DNA from: JBGSUZ01 sp964404895
Lineage (GTDB): Bacteria; Bacillota; Clostridia; Peptostreptococcales; Acidaminobacteraceae
Direction: 5' to 3'
DNA length: 64,000 bases
Assembly (NCBI GenBank): GCA_964404895.1
Contig: CAYOLV010000003.1
Span: 248,001-312,000, forward strand
Shown here: piece by piece, positions 41,062 to 50,114 of the stretch
Layout of the letters: each line of letters begins with the position of its first letter
Numbering within the stretch: position 1 is the first letter of the stretch
Translations under genes and position numbers: made by a program
Notes under the pieces: model-generated
Told to the model about the DNA's origin: nothing
The model's database searches: none
Seen by the model: the letters and a program-made list of their open reading frames with translations, nothing else

Positions 41062-42368
41062 ATTTCCTCGCAGCCATCTAATGACTCTTCTTCATGTTTC
41101 TCTGCAAATCTAGTAATAAATTCATCGACACAAGCCTCAAAAGCCTCGACTACTTCAGGGTGAAATTGTAAGCCCTTTTCTGTTCGAATAGCTTCAATCG
41201 CTCGGTCTTCAGTCATAGCCAGCCGATAAATTCGATTGGATGTCATGGCGTCAAAGGCATCCGCAACCGATATGATTGCAGATTCTCTAGGTATTTCTTC
41301 TCCCATAAGGCTATCAGGATACCCGTTACCGTCATATCTTTCGTGGTGATGTTTCACAATTTTAGCAATCTTTTTGAGTGCTTTGACATCTTTCAGAATT
41401 TGATCTCCAATTTCAGGGTGCCTGCGAATTTCATAAATCTCATTCATCTCAAGGCGCCCCGGTTTATTGATAATGGCATCTGCAATACCAATTTTTCCAA
41501 TGTCATGGAGTACCGCAGCAGTTTTAATGACTTCTATTTGATTGGGCAGCATTTGCATTTTTGCAGCAATGAGCACAGAAAATTCCGCTACCCTCATGGA
41601 ATGACCGTTGGTGTAATTATCCTTTGCATCTAGCGCATTGGACAAGGTTTTGATGGTGTCAAAATACTGTTGTTTCATGTCAATATATAGTTTAAAAGAA
41701 TATCTGGCCATAATAAGAGGCCCTAGAATCAATGTTACCATAAACCAACCACTTTTTTCAAAGGCGATGGCCATAATAATCCCAATGGGCGCCATGGCGA
41801 TTAGATTGAAGGCCACCCATTTTAAATCCTTTAAAAGGTTTTTTAAGGTTCTCCGTTCCAGCACTCTATGTAAAACCAATAACAGCAAGAGGTGTACACT
41901 TATATACACACATATGGCTGTAAACATTCCTAAGAGGTTGAATCCATGAAGCATACCATAAGGATATTGTTTTGAAATTTCATGATATACACATGCCGAT
42001 AGATAAGTCCCAATGGCATGAATGCTTGCACTATAAATACGTTTATAAAAAGAGCCCTTTAGCTGAAAAAAACAAAATCCAACTTCATAATAAACCTTTA
42101 AAAGGCTTCCGAGAAAAACAATAACAGCTGCTGTTCCAGGGTTAAAAATAATAAGACTTGCCATACTCACAGCAAACCCAGCAGAGATATATTGGTCTTT
42201 AGAAAATTGAATAATTAAGGATTCTGCCACGATTGAGAGAAGCACAAAAAAAATCAATTGCAACTCAATAGGATTCTCTATAACGTTTATAAACCCGACT
42301 GCACAAATCAACAAACCTAAAAAGCTATATAAGCCCGTGCATAAATTGAGTTTAGTCGTTTGTTTCAT
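41055..42368 (-). CDS. Membrane-bound HD-GYP domain phosphohydrolase
   Basis: The 437-residue protein has about seven membrane helices in the first 225 residues (MASE-like sensory region), then an HD-GYP domain: NYTNGHSMRVAEFSVLIA, AAVLHDIGKIGIADAIINKPGRL (H-D metal pair), IRRHPEIGDQIL, VKHHHERYDGNGYPDSLMGEEIP (H-H-E-R-x-D-G-x-G-Y-P), and SVADAFDAMTSNR. Such domains degrade cyclic di-GMP or related dinucleotides. The C-terminus has extra acidic residues. Located between hpf and the DUF5317 pair and secA, it may link cyclic nucleotide level to the adjacent motility genes, but that is only a contextual suggestion. Confidence 0.9.
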   Translation of the reverse strand: MKQTTKLNLCTGLYSFLGLLICAVGFINVIENPIELQLIFFVLLSIVAESLIIQFSKDQYISAGFAVSMASLIIFNPGTAAVIVFLGSLLKVYYEVGFCFFQLKGSFYKRIYSASIHAIGTYLSACVYHEISKQYPYGMLHGFNLLGMFTAICVYISVHLLLLLVLHRVLERRTLKNLLKDLKWVAFNLIAMAPIGIIMAIAFEKSGWFMVTLILGPLIMARYSFKLYIDMKQQYFDTIKTLSNALDAKDNYTNGHSMRVAEFSVLIAAKMQMLPNQIEVIKTAAVLHDIGKIGIADAIINKPGRLEMNEIYEIRRHPEIGDQILKDVKALKKIAKIVKHHHERYDGNGYPDSLMGEEIPRESAIISVADAFDAMTSNRIYRLAMTEDRAIEAIRTEKGLQFHPEVVEAFEACVDEFITRFAEKHEEESLDGCEEIC

Positions 42369-42457
42369 GTGAACTCCTTTTCAGTACTGCCGTGTTTATA
42401 AATTTTTACGCTTGGAATCATTATACTTGATTGGAGAGCGGAAATAAATAGATACAG

Positions 42458-42493
42458 AAAAAATCGGGCATTCTATAAGGAATGCCCGATTTT
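42458..42493 (-). terminator. Intrinsic terminator of hpf
   Basis: On the minus strand AAAATCGGGCATTCC-TTAT-AGAATGCCCGATTTTTT, a long stem with a T-tail, 25 bases after the hpf stop. Confidence 0.88.
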
Positions 42494-42517
42494 AAAGGGA
42501 TTTATTCAGTATTTTTC

Positions 42518-43051
42518 TTATTCAATAGGTTCAATTAAACCGAACTTTCCATCTTTTCTAACATAAACGACATTCACTTCATCATTTTCGCTATTTTTAA
42601 AGACGAAGAAGTTATGACCTAACATTTCCATTTGAAGAATCGCTTCTTCGGCATCCATTGGCTTAATAGGGAATTTTTTCGTTTTGACTACGGTGTGATC
42701 TGCCTCTACCATATTGGCGGACATTGGAATCTGCTCAAATCGAATGGTGTCATGAGATCTAAATCTCTTTTCAAGCTTTGTTTTGTGTTTCTGAATTTGT
42801 CTTGCTAGCTTGTCTACAGCAAGATCGATAGAAGTATACATGTCTTCTGAAGACTCTTCAACTCTAATAATCACGTCATTTTTAAGAGGAATAGTCACCT
42901 CAAAAATCTGTCTAGTCTTTTGAACTCCCATGGTTGCATGCACATCGATATCACTTTTGAAATACTTTTCGTATTTTGAAAGTTTATCCTCAACTGCATT
43001 TTTTAGAGCCTCAGTTACTTCAATGTTTCTTCCTTGTACAATAATGTTCAT
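42518..43051 (-). CDS. hpf: Ribosome hibernation promoting factor, long form
   Basis: It dimerises 70S ribosomes into inactive 100S particles in stationary phase. The 177-residue protein has the N-terminal S30AE domain (MNIIVQGRNIEVTEALKNAVEDKLSKYEKYF, then MYTSIDLAVDKLARQIQKHKTKLEKR) and the C-terminal dimerisation domain (VVKTKKFPIKPMDAEEAILQMEMLGHNFFVFKNSENDEVNVVYVRKDGKFGLIEP). It is downstream of the flagellar genes on the same strand, with its own terminator. Confidence 0.96.
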   Translation of the reverse strand: MNIIVQGRNIEVTEALKNAVEDKLSKYEKYFKSDIDVHATMGVQKTRQIFEVTIPLKNDVIIRVEESSEDMYTSIDLAVDKLARQIQKHKTKLEKRFRSHDTIRFEQIPMSANMVEADHTVVKTKKFPIKPMDAEEAILQMEMLGHNFFVFKNSENDEVNVVYVRKDGKFGLIEPIE

Positions 43052-43197
43052 AAATCCAACTCCTCTCGGTGATTAAGTATAGGGCTAATCATTTCTGTCT
43101 GTACCTGAATTGGATCCCCCTTACTTTTGAAGTTGTTTCTATTTTACCCGATTACAAAGGGCCTAAACAGATTTTAATAAACTCTGCTTATTTTATT

Positions 43198-43521
43198 CTA
43201 GAGTTTGCTCACCAATGCCTCAAAACTGGTTTCAAGTTCTAAGGCGTAGGTTACCAAATGTTTTAAATCTTTAAGTCCCGCATACTTATCCATATGGACT
43301 TGTCCAATTTCTCGAACTCTTTCATGAGCTAAAAAACGCTGATAATTTGATAAAAACTCCATATTGAGCCAATCAATTTTGTCAAAGGTACTAGACTGTT
43401 TGACAAATTCTCGTTGAGAGGTGGTGGACATCCCCGCCATCTTCTCTATAACGTATTCCATGAGATCAATTTTCATATCTGTTATTTTAATGAGTTCCAT
43501 CAATAGTCGGTTGCCATCCAT
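43198..43521 (-). CDS. Small helical flagellar-operon protein
   Basis: The protein is 107 residues from MDGNRLLMELIKITDMKIDLMEYVIEKM, after GGGTGGTGA. It is predicted to be almost all helix, with heptad-like spacing of leucine and methionine, and ends SFEALVSKL. It is the last gene of a run fliD, FliT-like, fliS, then this one, so a chaperone of the FlgN/FliT type is possible. I do not recognise a specific family. Confidence 0.55.
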   Translation of the reverse strand: MDGNRLLMELIKITDMKIDLMEYVIEKMAGMSTTSQREFVKQSSTFDKIDWLNMEFLSNYQRFLAHERVREIGQVHMDKYAGLKDLKHLVTYALELETSFEALVSKL

Positions 43522-43583
43522 AGCTTCACCACCCACATCTATTCAGCATGACAAAGCGAGACCCATATCGGGTCCCGCTATCA

Positions 43584-44042
43584 TTATAAATTCATCGCTT
43601 CTTTCCAAGCATCTCTGAGGTCTGTTGCCAAATCCAAAACATCTTTCAAAATGTCGTTGTCTTTGGTAATGTTGCTGTCAACTAAACGCTCCAGCATATA
43701 GAGGTATAAATTCTCCAAATTGTCACTGATCTCAATCTCTAAATTTAGCGTTGAACGAAGTTCTTGTAAAATAGCTTGTGCTCTAAGATTAGCGTTATTT
43801 GACTTTTCAACTGAACTTTGATCATTAAAGAGAATTGTTTGGTTTACAAATTTAACCAATCCGTCGTACAGCATGAGCGTCAACTCTTCGGGACGGGCGT
43901 TCATAATTTTTTGTTCAAGGTAAGCATCCGATTTGCTCTTCGCTGGGTTCAAATTATTTGTTTCTAAAGCCCCGCTATCTGGATTTTGCGCAACCTGAGC
44001 CCCAACTGGCTTTTTATAGTTATAGGGATTCATTATTGCCAT
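43584..44042 (-). CDS. fliS: Flagellar export chaperone FliS
   Basis: FliS binds newly made flagellin and keeps it export-ready. In this 152-residue protein the FliS core begins at about residue 37: SDAYLEQKIMNARPEELTLMLYDGLVKFVNQTILF, then LRAQAILQELRSTLNLEIEISDNLENLYLYMLERLVDSNITKDNDILKDVLDLATDLRDAWKEAM. The first 35 residues (YKKPVGAQVAQNPDSGALE) are a low-complexity extension; many FliS proteins start nearer the core. It follows the FliT-like gene. Confidence 0.92.
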   Translation of the reverse strand: MAIMNPYNYKKPVGAQVAQNPDSGALETNNLNPAKSKSDAYLEQKIMNARPEELTLMLYDGLVKFVNQTILFNDQSSVEKSNNANLRAQAILQELRSTLNLEIEISDNLENLYLYMLERLVDSNITKDNDILKDVLDLATDLRDAWKEAMNL

Positions 44043-44089
44043 AAATTTACTCTCCTTCTACTTAACTACCACTCCGGGGCATTGACGAT

Positions 44090-44485
44090 TTATTTTTTCT
44101 TGTCAAAATAATTCCCGCTTAAGGTTGCATCTGTTCTCAAGTGATATTGGTTTGTTTTTTTCTGATTGGTTTGGAGCTTGTTTTTTTCGATACCTACTTC
44201 TCGAAGCTCCGATTGAATTTGATTTTTGAATCTTTGGAGTTCGCGGTTAATATCTTCATTGGCTTTAATCAGCCTTCGTATACACTGATCCGATCCAAGC
44301 TGGCTGATTTCAACAGGAGTCAACTGTTGTTTCAACGAATCATACTCACATAGAAGTTGGTCTCTAAACAGCAAATTACTTTCAAAAACCTCAAAATTAT
44401 CGACCAAAATGGCATTATACATGATATCTGTCTTCTCTTCAATGGCCTCTAATACCCTTCTGACTTGCTGCTGATTAGGCGTCAC
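44090..44485 (-). CDS. FliT/FlgN-like flagellar chaperone
   Basis: The 131-residue helical protein starts MTPNQQQVRRVLEAIEEKTD, with FESNLLFRDQLLCEYDSLKQQLTP, and ends in GNYFDKKK, a tail seen in Firmicute FliT/FlgN-like chaperones. It starts four bases after fliD and precedes fliS, the typical place of FliT. A role as FliD chaperone is plausible. Sequence similarity to defined FliT is weak to the eye. Confidence 0.55.
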   Translation of the reverse strand: MTPNQQQVRRVLEAIEEKTDIMYNAILVDNFEVFESNLLFRDQLLCEYDSLKQQLTPVEISQLGSDQCIRRLIKANEDINRELQRFKNQIQSELREVGIEKNKLQTNQKKTNQYHLRTDATLSGNYFDKKK

Positions 44486-44489
44486 AAAA

Positions 44490-46373
44490 TCAACCTCCTA
44501 ATTGGCTGGCAATACTTTTAGATTGGGATTCTAGTTTTGAAAGTGCTGTCTCCACTTTGGAAAACATCTCATAATAAGTTTTTTCTTTCTGAGTTAAATA
44601 ATCTAAAAGAGTGGCAATACGATCATCGTATTCTGATATCTTCTTAGAGATTACGCTAGTGATATCACTTAAGTCGTTTTTTACACCTGCAGATTCAACT
44701 AGAGCTCCTTTTTTCCCATTACTGTCACGAGTGGTTCTTACAGCGTCCTGAATAATGTCATATATTCTATTTCCAAGACCATTTTCTTTATAACGTTCAG
44801 TAACACCGTCTTTTTCAAGATAAGCCTTATCTGATTCGCTTGAAAAGAGTTTAACTACATCTGCGTAGTTGTTTTCAATAGCACTTTTTAACTTTGTCTC
44901 ATCTGTTATAATAAGTTTTCCATTTTCTTTATAGTTGGATGATGTTTCAATACCCATCTGAGCAAGAGTCATCCCTGTACCTTCAACTGCATCAGAAAGC
45001 GCTCGACGCATTTTTGTCATTACATTTTCCAAATCTGTATGGTTTTTAAGTACACCACTTTTCGATTTAGACTCCCACAGTTTAATCTGATCATCGGTCA
45101 TTGCTTCCTTTTGTTCATCTGTCAATGGCAGGTAACTACGATACACCTTTTCAGTTGTTTTTCCATAAACCGATTCAATCAAGCCATTATAAACTTCGAT
45201 AAAGCTCTTAATTTTAGTGACAACATCTGCCGTATTAACTTTAAAATTAAATTTAATTGGACCATCTGCTAGAGCATGCTCCCCATTCAAGGTAACGGTA
45301 GCACCATCGATTGTAAAGGTGTTTTCAGACTTTACAACTTGAACACCATTAATCGATAAAATAGCATCATTTGCAGCTTCATGAGTACCACCTGACATTT
45401 TCAGTTTAGTGGTAAACTCAGTGCTAAGTGTAACTGCATTTGCAGACCCTTCTTTTGAAGAAATCACCTTAAACTTATCCGACAAACTGTCGTAATAGAA
45501 GTTTGCACCCACACCTGCAGCATTTATTTTTGAAGACATTTTACTAATGCTGTCTGTGGATAAAACGCCCATATCCGTCAAGCTCTTGCCGTTAATGGTC
45601 ATGGTCTTCAAATCTTCGTCAGTTAAACTCATTAAGGTGCCTACAGACTTACTTAAATAAGCCTGGCTACTCACACCAGAAGAAACACCCAGCCAAGTCA
45701 TCGAGTCAGCAAACCCGGTTTGTTCAATGAGCGAAACCGCACTTCCTGCTGATCGCAGTTTAAGTTGATTGCCTTCAACGCTGGCAACATTGGTATAGCT
45801 CGCGCCAAACTCACTTGCAATTTCTGTATTTAATGCATCCTTAAAACTGTTCAAGTCCACAATAGCAGGATTACTCATGTCAATTTCAATTGTTTTTGAA
45901 TTTGATCCAATGGCCATAGTCGCCTTAAAAATCGCGGGTTTTCCATCTGTGAAATTTGTCCCCGATACAAGGTCTTTACTCAGTATAGCATCTAAATTTA
46001 AAGTTTCACTTTTATAGGTATCTTTTGTAGCAAGCTGAGTAATATATTCAATTTGTTGACTAAAACTCTGAAGATCTGAATTTCCCGTTACCGAAACTTT
46101 CGTACTTGCCGCCCCATTTACAGTTACAGAGGTCGTAAACTGAGAAAACAAAGATGCTGATCTAAAGTTACTATTGGGTTTAAGAACATTAAAATATTCA
46201 GATTTTATAGCATTCATTTGATCTACAATTGTTCTATATGCTTCTTGTTCCCATACTTTATATTGTTTATTCTGCTGAACTTTATACAGTTTAGTTTTTT
46301 CTGCCTCCATTAACTGGGTGACCATTGCTTCGGAATCGAAGCTCGTAAGTCCAGATACTCTATTTACTGCCAT
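44490..46373 (-). CDS. fliD: Flagellar filament capping protein FliD
   Basis: FliD caps the growing filament and folds flagellin into place. The start MAVNRVSGLTSFDSEAMVTQLMEAEKTKLYKVQQNKQYKVWEQEAY, after TTTGGAGGTG, gives 627 residues; an ATG five codons earlier lies on the ribosome binding site. The N-terminal coiled coil and the C-terminal one (VISKKISEYDDRIATLLDYLTQKEKTYYEMFSKVETALSKLESQ) are conserved. The FliD_C region has FIEVYNGLIESVYGKT and MTLAQMGIETSSNYKENGKLIIDET-like text. The central domain is variable and surface exposed. Confidence 0.95.
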   Translation of the reverse strand: MAVNRVSGLTSFDSEAMVTQLMEAEKTKLYKVQQNKQYKVWEQEAYRTIVDQMNAIKSEYFNVLKPNSNFRSASLFSQFTTSVTVNGAASTKVSVTGNSDLQSFSQQIEYITQLATKDTYKSETLNLDAILSKDLVSGTNFTDGKPAIFKATMAIGSNSKTIEIDMSNPAIVDLNSFKDALNTEIASEFGASYTNVASVEGNQLKLRSAGSAVSLIEQTGFADSMTWLGVSSGVSSQAYLSKSVGTLMSLTDEDLKTMTINGKSLTDMGVLSTDSISKMSSKINAAGVGANFYYDSLSDKFKVISSKEGSANAVTLSTEFTTKLKMSGGTHEAANDAILSINGVQVVKSENTFTIDGATVTLNGEHALADGPIKFNFKVNTADVVTKIKSFIEVYNGLIESVYGKTTEKVYRSYLPLTDEQKEAMTDDQIKLWESKSKSGVLKNHTDLENVMTKMRRALSDAVEGTGMTLAQMGIETSSNYKENGKLIITDETKLKSAIENNYADVVKLFSSESDKAYLEKDGVTERYKENGLGNRIYDIIQDAVRTTRDSNGKKGALVESAGVKNDLSDITSVISKKISEYDDRIATLLDYLTQKEKTYYEMFSKVETALSKLESQSKSIASQLGG

Positions 46374-46429
46374 GCTTAACACCTCCAAATTAAAATAAGT
46401 GTCATTATCTTACTTCTCTATATTATGCA

Positions 46430-46843
46430 TCAAGCCCGTTTATCTACAAATAGACCTGCTAATTCCCACATTTTCGCAATCATATCTTGTATTTTTTTAG
46501 GTGGGAACTCCATAATAACTTCGTTTGTTTTCGTGTCACGAAGTGTATACATAATTGTTTTAGTGACTTCATGAACCTGCATTTCAAGTTTCCTATCATA
46601 TAACTTAAGAGACTGATTTGCCTGTTCAACTGACTTGTCCAGCAGCTCATTGCGTTGTTCTTCTGTTGTGTCTTCAGTACTCTGAACTTCGTACTTATCA
46701 CTTGAAATAGGTACATATTCATCGTTGATGGTAGGTGTCGTGTTTGTTTCTGCGTTTTTTTCTAAGTTTACCGCATTAGATTTGGCCTGAACATGTTGAT
46801 GGGTTTGAATTGTTTGATTAATGTTAACCGTATTGATTTTCAT
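46430..46843 (-). CDS. flaG: FlaG family flagellar protein
   Basis: The protein is 137 residues from MKINTVNINQTIQTHQHVQ; AAGGAGG spacing favours this ATG over one two codons earlier. The disordered, Thr/Glu-rich N-terminal half is followed by the FlaG core: LLDKSVEQANQSLKLYDRKLEMQVHEVTKTIMYTLRDTKTNEVIMEFPPKKIQDMIAKMWELAGLFVDKRA. FlaG influences filament length. It precedes fliD, as usual. Confidence 0.92.
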   Translation of the reverse strand: MKINTVNINQTIQTHQHVQAKSNAVNLEKNAETNTTPTINDEYVPISSDKYEVQSTEDTTEEQRNELLDKSVEQANQSLKLYDRKLEMQVHEVTKTIMYTLRDTKTNEVIMEFPPKKIQDMIAKMWELAGLFVDKRA

Positions 46844-46879
46844 AATCATTCCCCTCCTTGGGCACTTCTATCTAGTATA

Positions 46880-46905
46880 TTATCGGTAAAAATTCTGAAA
46901 ACTTA
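46880..46905 (-). promoter_or_regulatory. Possible sigma-28 promoter of flaG
   Basis: On the minus strand TAAG-N14-ACCGATAA resembles TAAA-N15-GCCGATAA, about 37 bases before flaG. It is weaker than the two SigD sites at fliC and upstream of the sugar operon. Confidence 0.4.
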
Positions 46906-46918
46906 AATCAACGTTTTG

Positions 46919-47650
46919 CTATAGTAATTGTTTTTTATCTACTTCACGAACTTTCTTTGCTGGTGAGCCCATATAAACTTGTCTAGCTTCAAGATCTTTG
47001 GATACCAAACTGCCTGCTGCCACTAAAGCTTCTTCTCCAATAACCTTCCCAGGCAAAACAGTTACCTGTGCACCTAATCTGGCTCCTTGTTTAAGGGTCA
47101 CACCTTTAAAATGATTGAACCGTTCTGAGTCACGCCCTACATAGTTATCGTTTGACGTCACTACCCCTGGCGCTACAAAAATATCATCTTCCAGAGTAGA
47201 ATAGGCTGTAATGTAAGCATTGGTTTCAATTTTACAACGGCTACCTATTGTACACCAATTTTCAATGGTTGCATTTCTGCCTATAATATTTTTATCCCCT
47301 AAAGTTACGTTTTCACGTATGGAGGCATAGTCTGCAACCAGACAATGTTCACCAAGTTTACAATTTGCATAAATAATCGTATGTGTCCCTATAATACAAC
47401 CCTCTCCAATCACACAAGGGGGTTGTTTTTCACTTGAGCTGGTTACTGATGTAATAGCTTTCATCGGTTGTTTACCAATTACAGCGTGGTCATCAATCCG
47501 AATATTTTTACCAAAATGACTACCCTCATGAATCACAACATGATGTCCAATCACACAGCCTTCATCTATGCTTACATTGGCTCCAATTACTGCAAATTCA
47601 CCAATCACTACACTTTTATGAATGGTTGCCGTACTGTGAATCTTATGCAT
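46919..47650 (-). CDS. Left-handed beta-helix acyltransferase (WbpD-like)
   Basis: This 243-residue protein is built almost entirely of hexapeptide repeats ([LIV]-G-x-x-x-x): VVIGEFAVIGANVSIDEGCVIGHHVVI, VIGEGCIIGTHTIIYANCKLGEHCLVADYASI and a second coil set after a loop near residues 60-80. It ends with GKVIGEEALVAAGSLVSKDLEARQVYMGSPAKKVREV, as in sugar O- or N-acetyltransferases. Together with neighbouring WbpA, WbpB and WbpE-like genes the expected role is N-acetylation of the C3 amine of a UDP-amino uronic acid. It overlaps the oxidoreductase gene by eight bases. Confidence 0.8.
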   Translation of the reverse strand: MHKIHSTATIHKSVVIGEFAVIGANVSIDEGCVIGHHVVIHEGSHFGKNIRIDDHAVIGKQPMKAITSVTSSSEKQPPCVIGEGCIIGTHTIIYANCKLGEHCLVADYASIRENVTLGDKNIIGRNATIENWCTIGSRCKIETNAYITAYSTLEDDIFVAPGVVTSNDNYVGRDSERFNHFKGVTLKQGARLGAQVTVLPGKVIGEEALVAAGSLVSKDLEARQVYMGSPAKKVREVDKKQLL

Positions 47651-48764
47651 GATTGATCACCTCAATTGCCTCAATAGTGGCATATCTAAAGTTCTTCATT
47701 TCAATCAAACGACTTTCTTTTTGAGACCGGTAAGCTGCCAAAATAACATTCATAGCACGAGCAGCGCTGACTGCATCACATACAAGGCTTTCGCCTAACA
47801 CAATGGCATTGTATAAGTTATAGTAAAGTTTAGCATGTCCATTGCCATAGACACTGTCAATAGTATCATGAAGATTCAAGATCTGCTCATCGCTTTCCTC
47901 AACACTTTTAAACTGCCAATTTTGAACTTGATTCACTGCTAAGCCCCCAATGACAACCGTACCCGTCTCCCCGAAGATGCTCAGAGTTTCTTCAAGGTTT
48001 TGTGGATAAACACAAGCACTGCCTTCAACAATACCAATCGCACCACTTTCGAATCTCAACACAATTGCTCCGAAATCTTCCATTTCAATATTGCGCAAGA
48101 ATGTTCCAGTCTGAGCGTATACTGTTTTTACAGGAGAATCCATCATCCATAGTAGTAAATCAATATTATGAATACATTGATTCATAAGGGTTCCACCATC
48201 CATAAGAGCAGTTCCACGCCAAGGGGCTTGCTGGTAATAATTTTGATCTCTTGTCCATAAAATTCGAGCAGTGCCATTTATTTTTCTGCCAAATCGATTG
48301 GTTTCAACAGCTGCTCTAAGGGCTTGAATAGGTGGATTAAATCTATTTTGATGACACACACTGAGAACGAGACCTTTTTCCTTCGCTTTGGTAATCATCT
48401 CTTCAGCGTGTTCGGTAGAAAGAGCAATAGGTTTTTCAACGAGTACATGTCGTCCAGATTCTAACAATATCATCACATGATTAAAATGGTTCCCGCTTTC
48501 GGTAGCAACTATACCTATATCAAAATTTTCTTCTTGAATCATTTCCAAGTAATCTTCATAAACACTAGGCAAATTCTTCGCGCTAAATCCTTTATCCTTT
48601 AAATGTTTCTCGTAACTCTCTTTTTTATTTTGGGCACGGAGTAAATCTACATCACAAAGTGCTACCAGCTCGTATTTTTCAAAGAGGTCTGTTAAGGCTT
48701 CAATATGCTTGATTGCTATTCGACCGCATCCGATTAGGGCTACGCGTATTTTTTTTTGATCCAT
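47643..48764 (-). CDS. Gfo/Idh/MocA-family sugar oxidoreductase (WbpB-like)
   Basis: The 373-residue protein has the N-terminal NAD fold VALIGCGRIAIKHIEAL, the Gfo/Idh signature HVLVEKPIALSTEHAEEMI, and the catalytic-domain helix LMDGGTLMNQCIHNIDLLLWMM. In the WbpB/WlbA group this enzyme oxidises C3 of UDP-GlcNAcA to the 3-keto sugar used by the following aminotransferase. It lies downstream of a UDP-hexose dehydrogenase and aminotransferase, matching that pathway order. Confidence 0.88.
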   Translation of the reverse strand: MDQKKIRVALIGCGRIAIKHIEALTDLFEKYELVALCDVDLLRAQNKKESYEKHLKDKGFSAKNLPSVYEDYLEMIQEENFDIGIVATESGNHFNHVMILLESGRHVLVEKPIALSTEHAEEMITKAKEKGLVLSVCHQNRFNPPIQALRAAVETNRFGRKINGTARILWTRDQNYYQQAPWRGTALMDGGTLMNQCIHNIDLLLWMMDSPVKTVYAQTGTFLRNIEMEDFGAIVLRFESGAIGIVEGSACVYPQNLEETLSIFGETGTVVIGGLAVNQVQNWQFKSVEESDEQILNLHDTIDSVYGNGHAKLYYNLYNAIVLGESLVCDAVSAARAMNVILAAYRSQKESRLIEMKNFRYATIEAIEVINHA

Positions 48765-48786
48765 CGGTATGCCTCCTTTAAAATTA

Positions 48787-50097
48787 CTACAACCTATTTA
48801 TTTTTACCCTATTTTCGAGAACTGACTCGGTTCCGTTTTTTGTATCAAATAGTAATGGTGCATGATTGACAATCCATTGATAATCTAAATAGCTGTGTTT
48901 GGTGGTGATAACAACCAAATCCGCTTCTGCGAGAAGACTTTCAGTCAACTTTTGAGAATTATAGACAATGTCCTGATGTGTAAAGCTGGGGATATAATCG
49001 TCGTGGTAAACAACCTTAGCACCTTCATTTTCTAAATGCTCAATGACTTTCAACACAGGAGATTCACGAAGATCATCAATGTCTTGCTTATAAGCCGCAC
49101 CTATCAGCAGAACTTTAGAACCATTCATGGCTTTTTTTTCTTTGTTCAAAAGGCGCATCATCCTCGTAACAGTATATTCTGGCATGTATTCATTAACTTG
49201 TGCTGCCGATTCAATCAGTTTGGCATGAAAGTCAAACTCCTTAGCTTTCCATGTTAAATAAAAAGGATCAATGGGAATACAGTGTCCACCCAACCCTGGC
49301 CCTGGATAAAAAGCTTGGAAGCCATAAGGTTTGGTTTTTGCTGCGTTAATGACTTCCCAAATATCAATTTTCATCTTTTCACAAAGGATAGCCAGTTCAT
49401 TTACAAGGGCAATATTTACATTTCTGTATGTGTTTTCAAGAATTTTTTCCATTTCAGCCACTTCTGGTGAACTAACTTGATGAATTTCTCCATCTAAGAC
49501 ACTTCTATAAATGCTGGCTGCAAGTTGACCACATGCGTCAGTCATGCCTCCAACGACTTTTGGTGTATTTTTAGTATTGTAGAGTTTATTCCCTGGATCT
49601 ACTCTTTCAGGCGAGAACGCGAGAAAGAACGTTTCACCTAGGATATACCCACATTCTTCAAATATTGGAAGAAGAACCTCGCGAGTCGTTCCCGGATAAG
49701 TTGTGCTCTCTAATACTACCAATGTATTTTCCTTCATGTATTTAGCAATAGCTTTAGAAGAAGACTCTACATAGGAAATATCTGGCTGATGGTGTGCGTC
49801 TAGCGGAGTTGGTACGCAGATCATCACTGCATCCACTTCAGCTATTTTTGAATAGTCAGGTGTAGCAATTAGACTTCCCTCCTGAATAATTTTTGTAAGG
49901 TTCGCATCTACTACGTCGCCAATATAGTTAATTCCTTTGTTGACCATTTCGCAACGACTTTCCTGAATATCAAATCCAATGACTTTGAAACCCGCTAAGG
50001 CTTTTTCTACTGCTAAAGGCAGTCCTACATAGCCAAGCCCCACTACACCAATAACAGCTGTTTTATTTTCAATTTTTTTCATCAATACGTTAAACAT
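48787..50097 (-). CDS. UDP-N-acetylglucosamine 6-dehydrogenase (WbpA-like)
   Basis: The 436-residue protein is a UDP-sugar dehydrogenase: the Rossmann motif GVVGLGYVGLPLAVEKALAG, VMICVPTPLDAHHQPDIS, VLESTTYPGTTREVLLP, FSPERVDPG, the catalytic cysteine in GPGLGGHCIPIDPFYL, and a C-terminal UDP-binding domain with LIGAAYKQDIDDLRESP. The SPERVDPG and GGHCIPIDP forms are those of UDP-GlcNAc (WbpA/WecC) rather than UDP-glucose enzymes. It oxidises C6 to a uronic acid. GAGTAAGGAGG precedes the ATG. Confidence 0.92.
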   Translation of the reverse strand: MFNVLMKKIENKTAVIGVVGLGYVGLPLAVEKALAGFKVIGFDIQESRCEMVNKGINYIGDVVDANLTKIIQEGSLIATPDYSKIAEVDAVMICVPTPLDAHHQPDISYVESSSKAIAKYMKENTLVVLESTTYPGTTREVLLPIFEECGYILGETFFLAFSPERVDPGNKLYNTKNTPKVVGGMTDACGQLAASIYRSVLDGEIHQVSSPEVAEMEKILENTYRNVNIALVNELAILCEKMKIDIWEVINAAKTKPYGFQAFYPGPGLGGHCIPIDPFYLTWKAKEFDFHAKLIESAAQVNEYMPEYTVTRMMRLLNKEKKAMNGSKVLLIGAAYKQDIDDLRESPVLKVIEHLENEGAKVVYHDDYIPSFTHQDIVYNSQKLTESLLAEADLVVITTKHSYLDYQWIVNHAPLLFDTKNGTESVLENRVKINRL

Positions 50098-50114
50098 ATA
50101 TTCGCCTCCTTACT

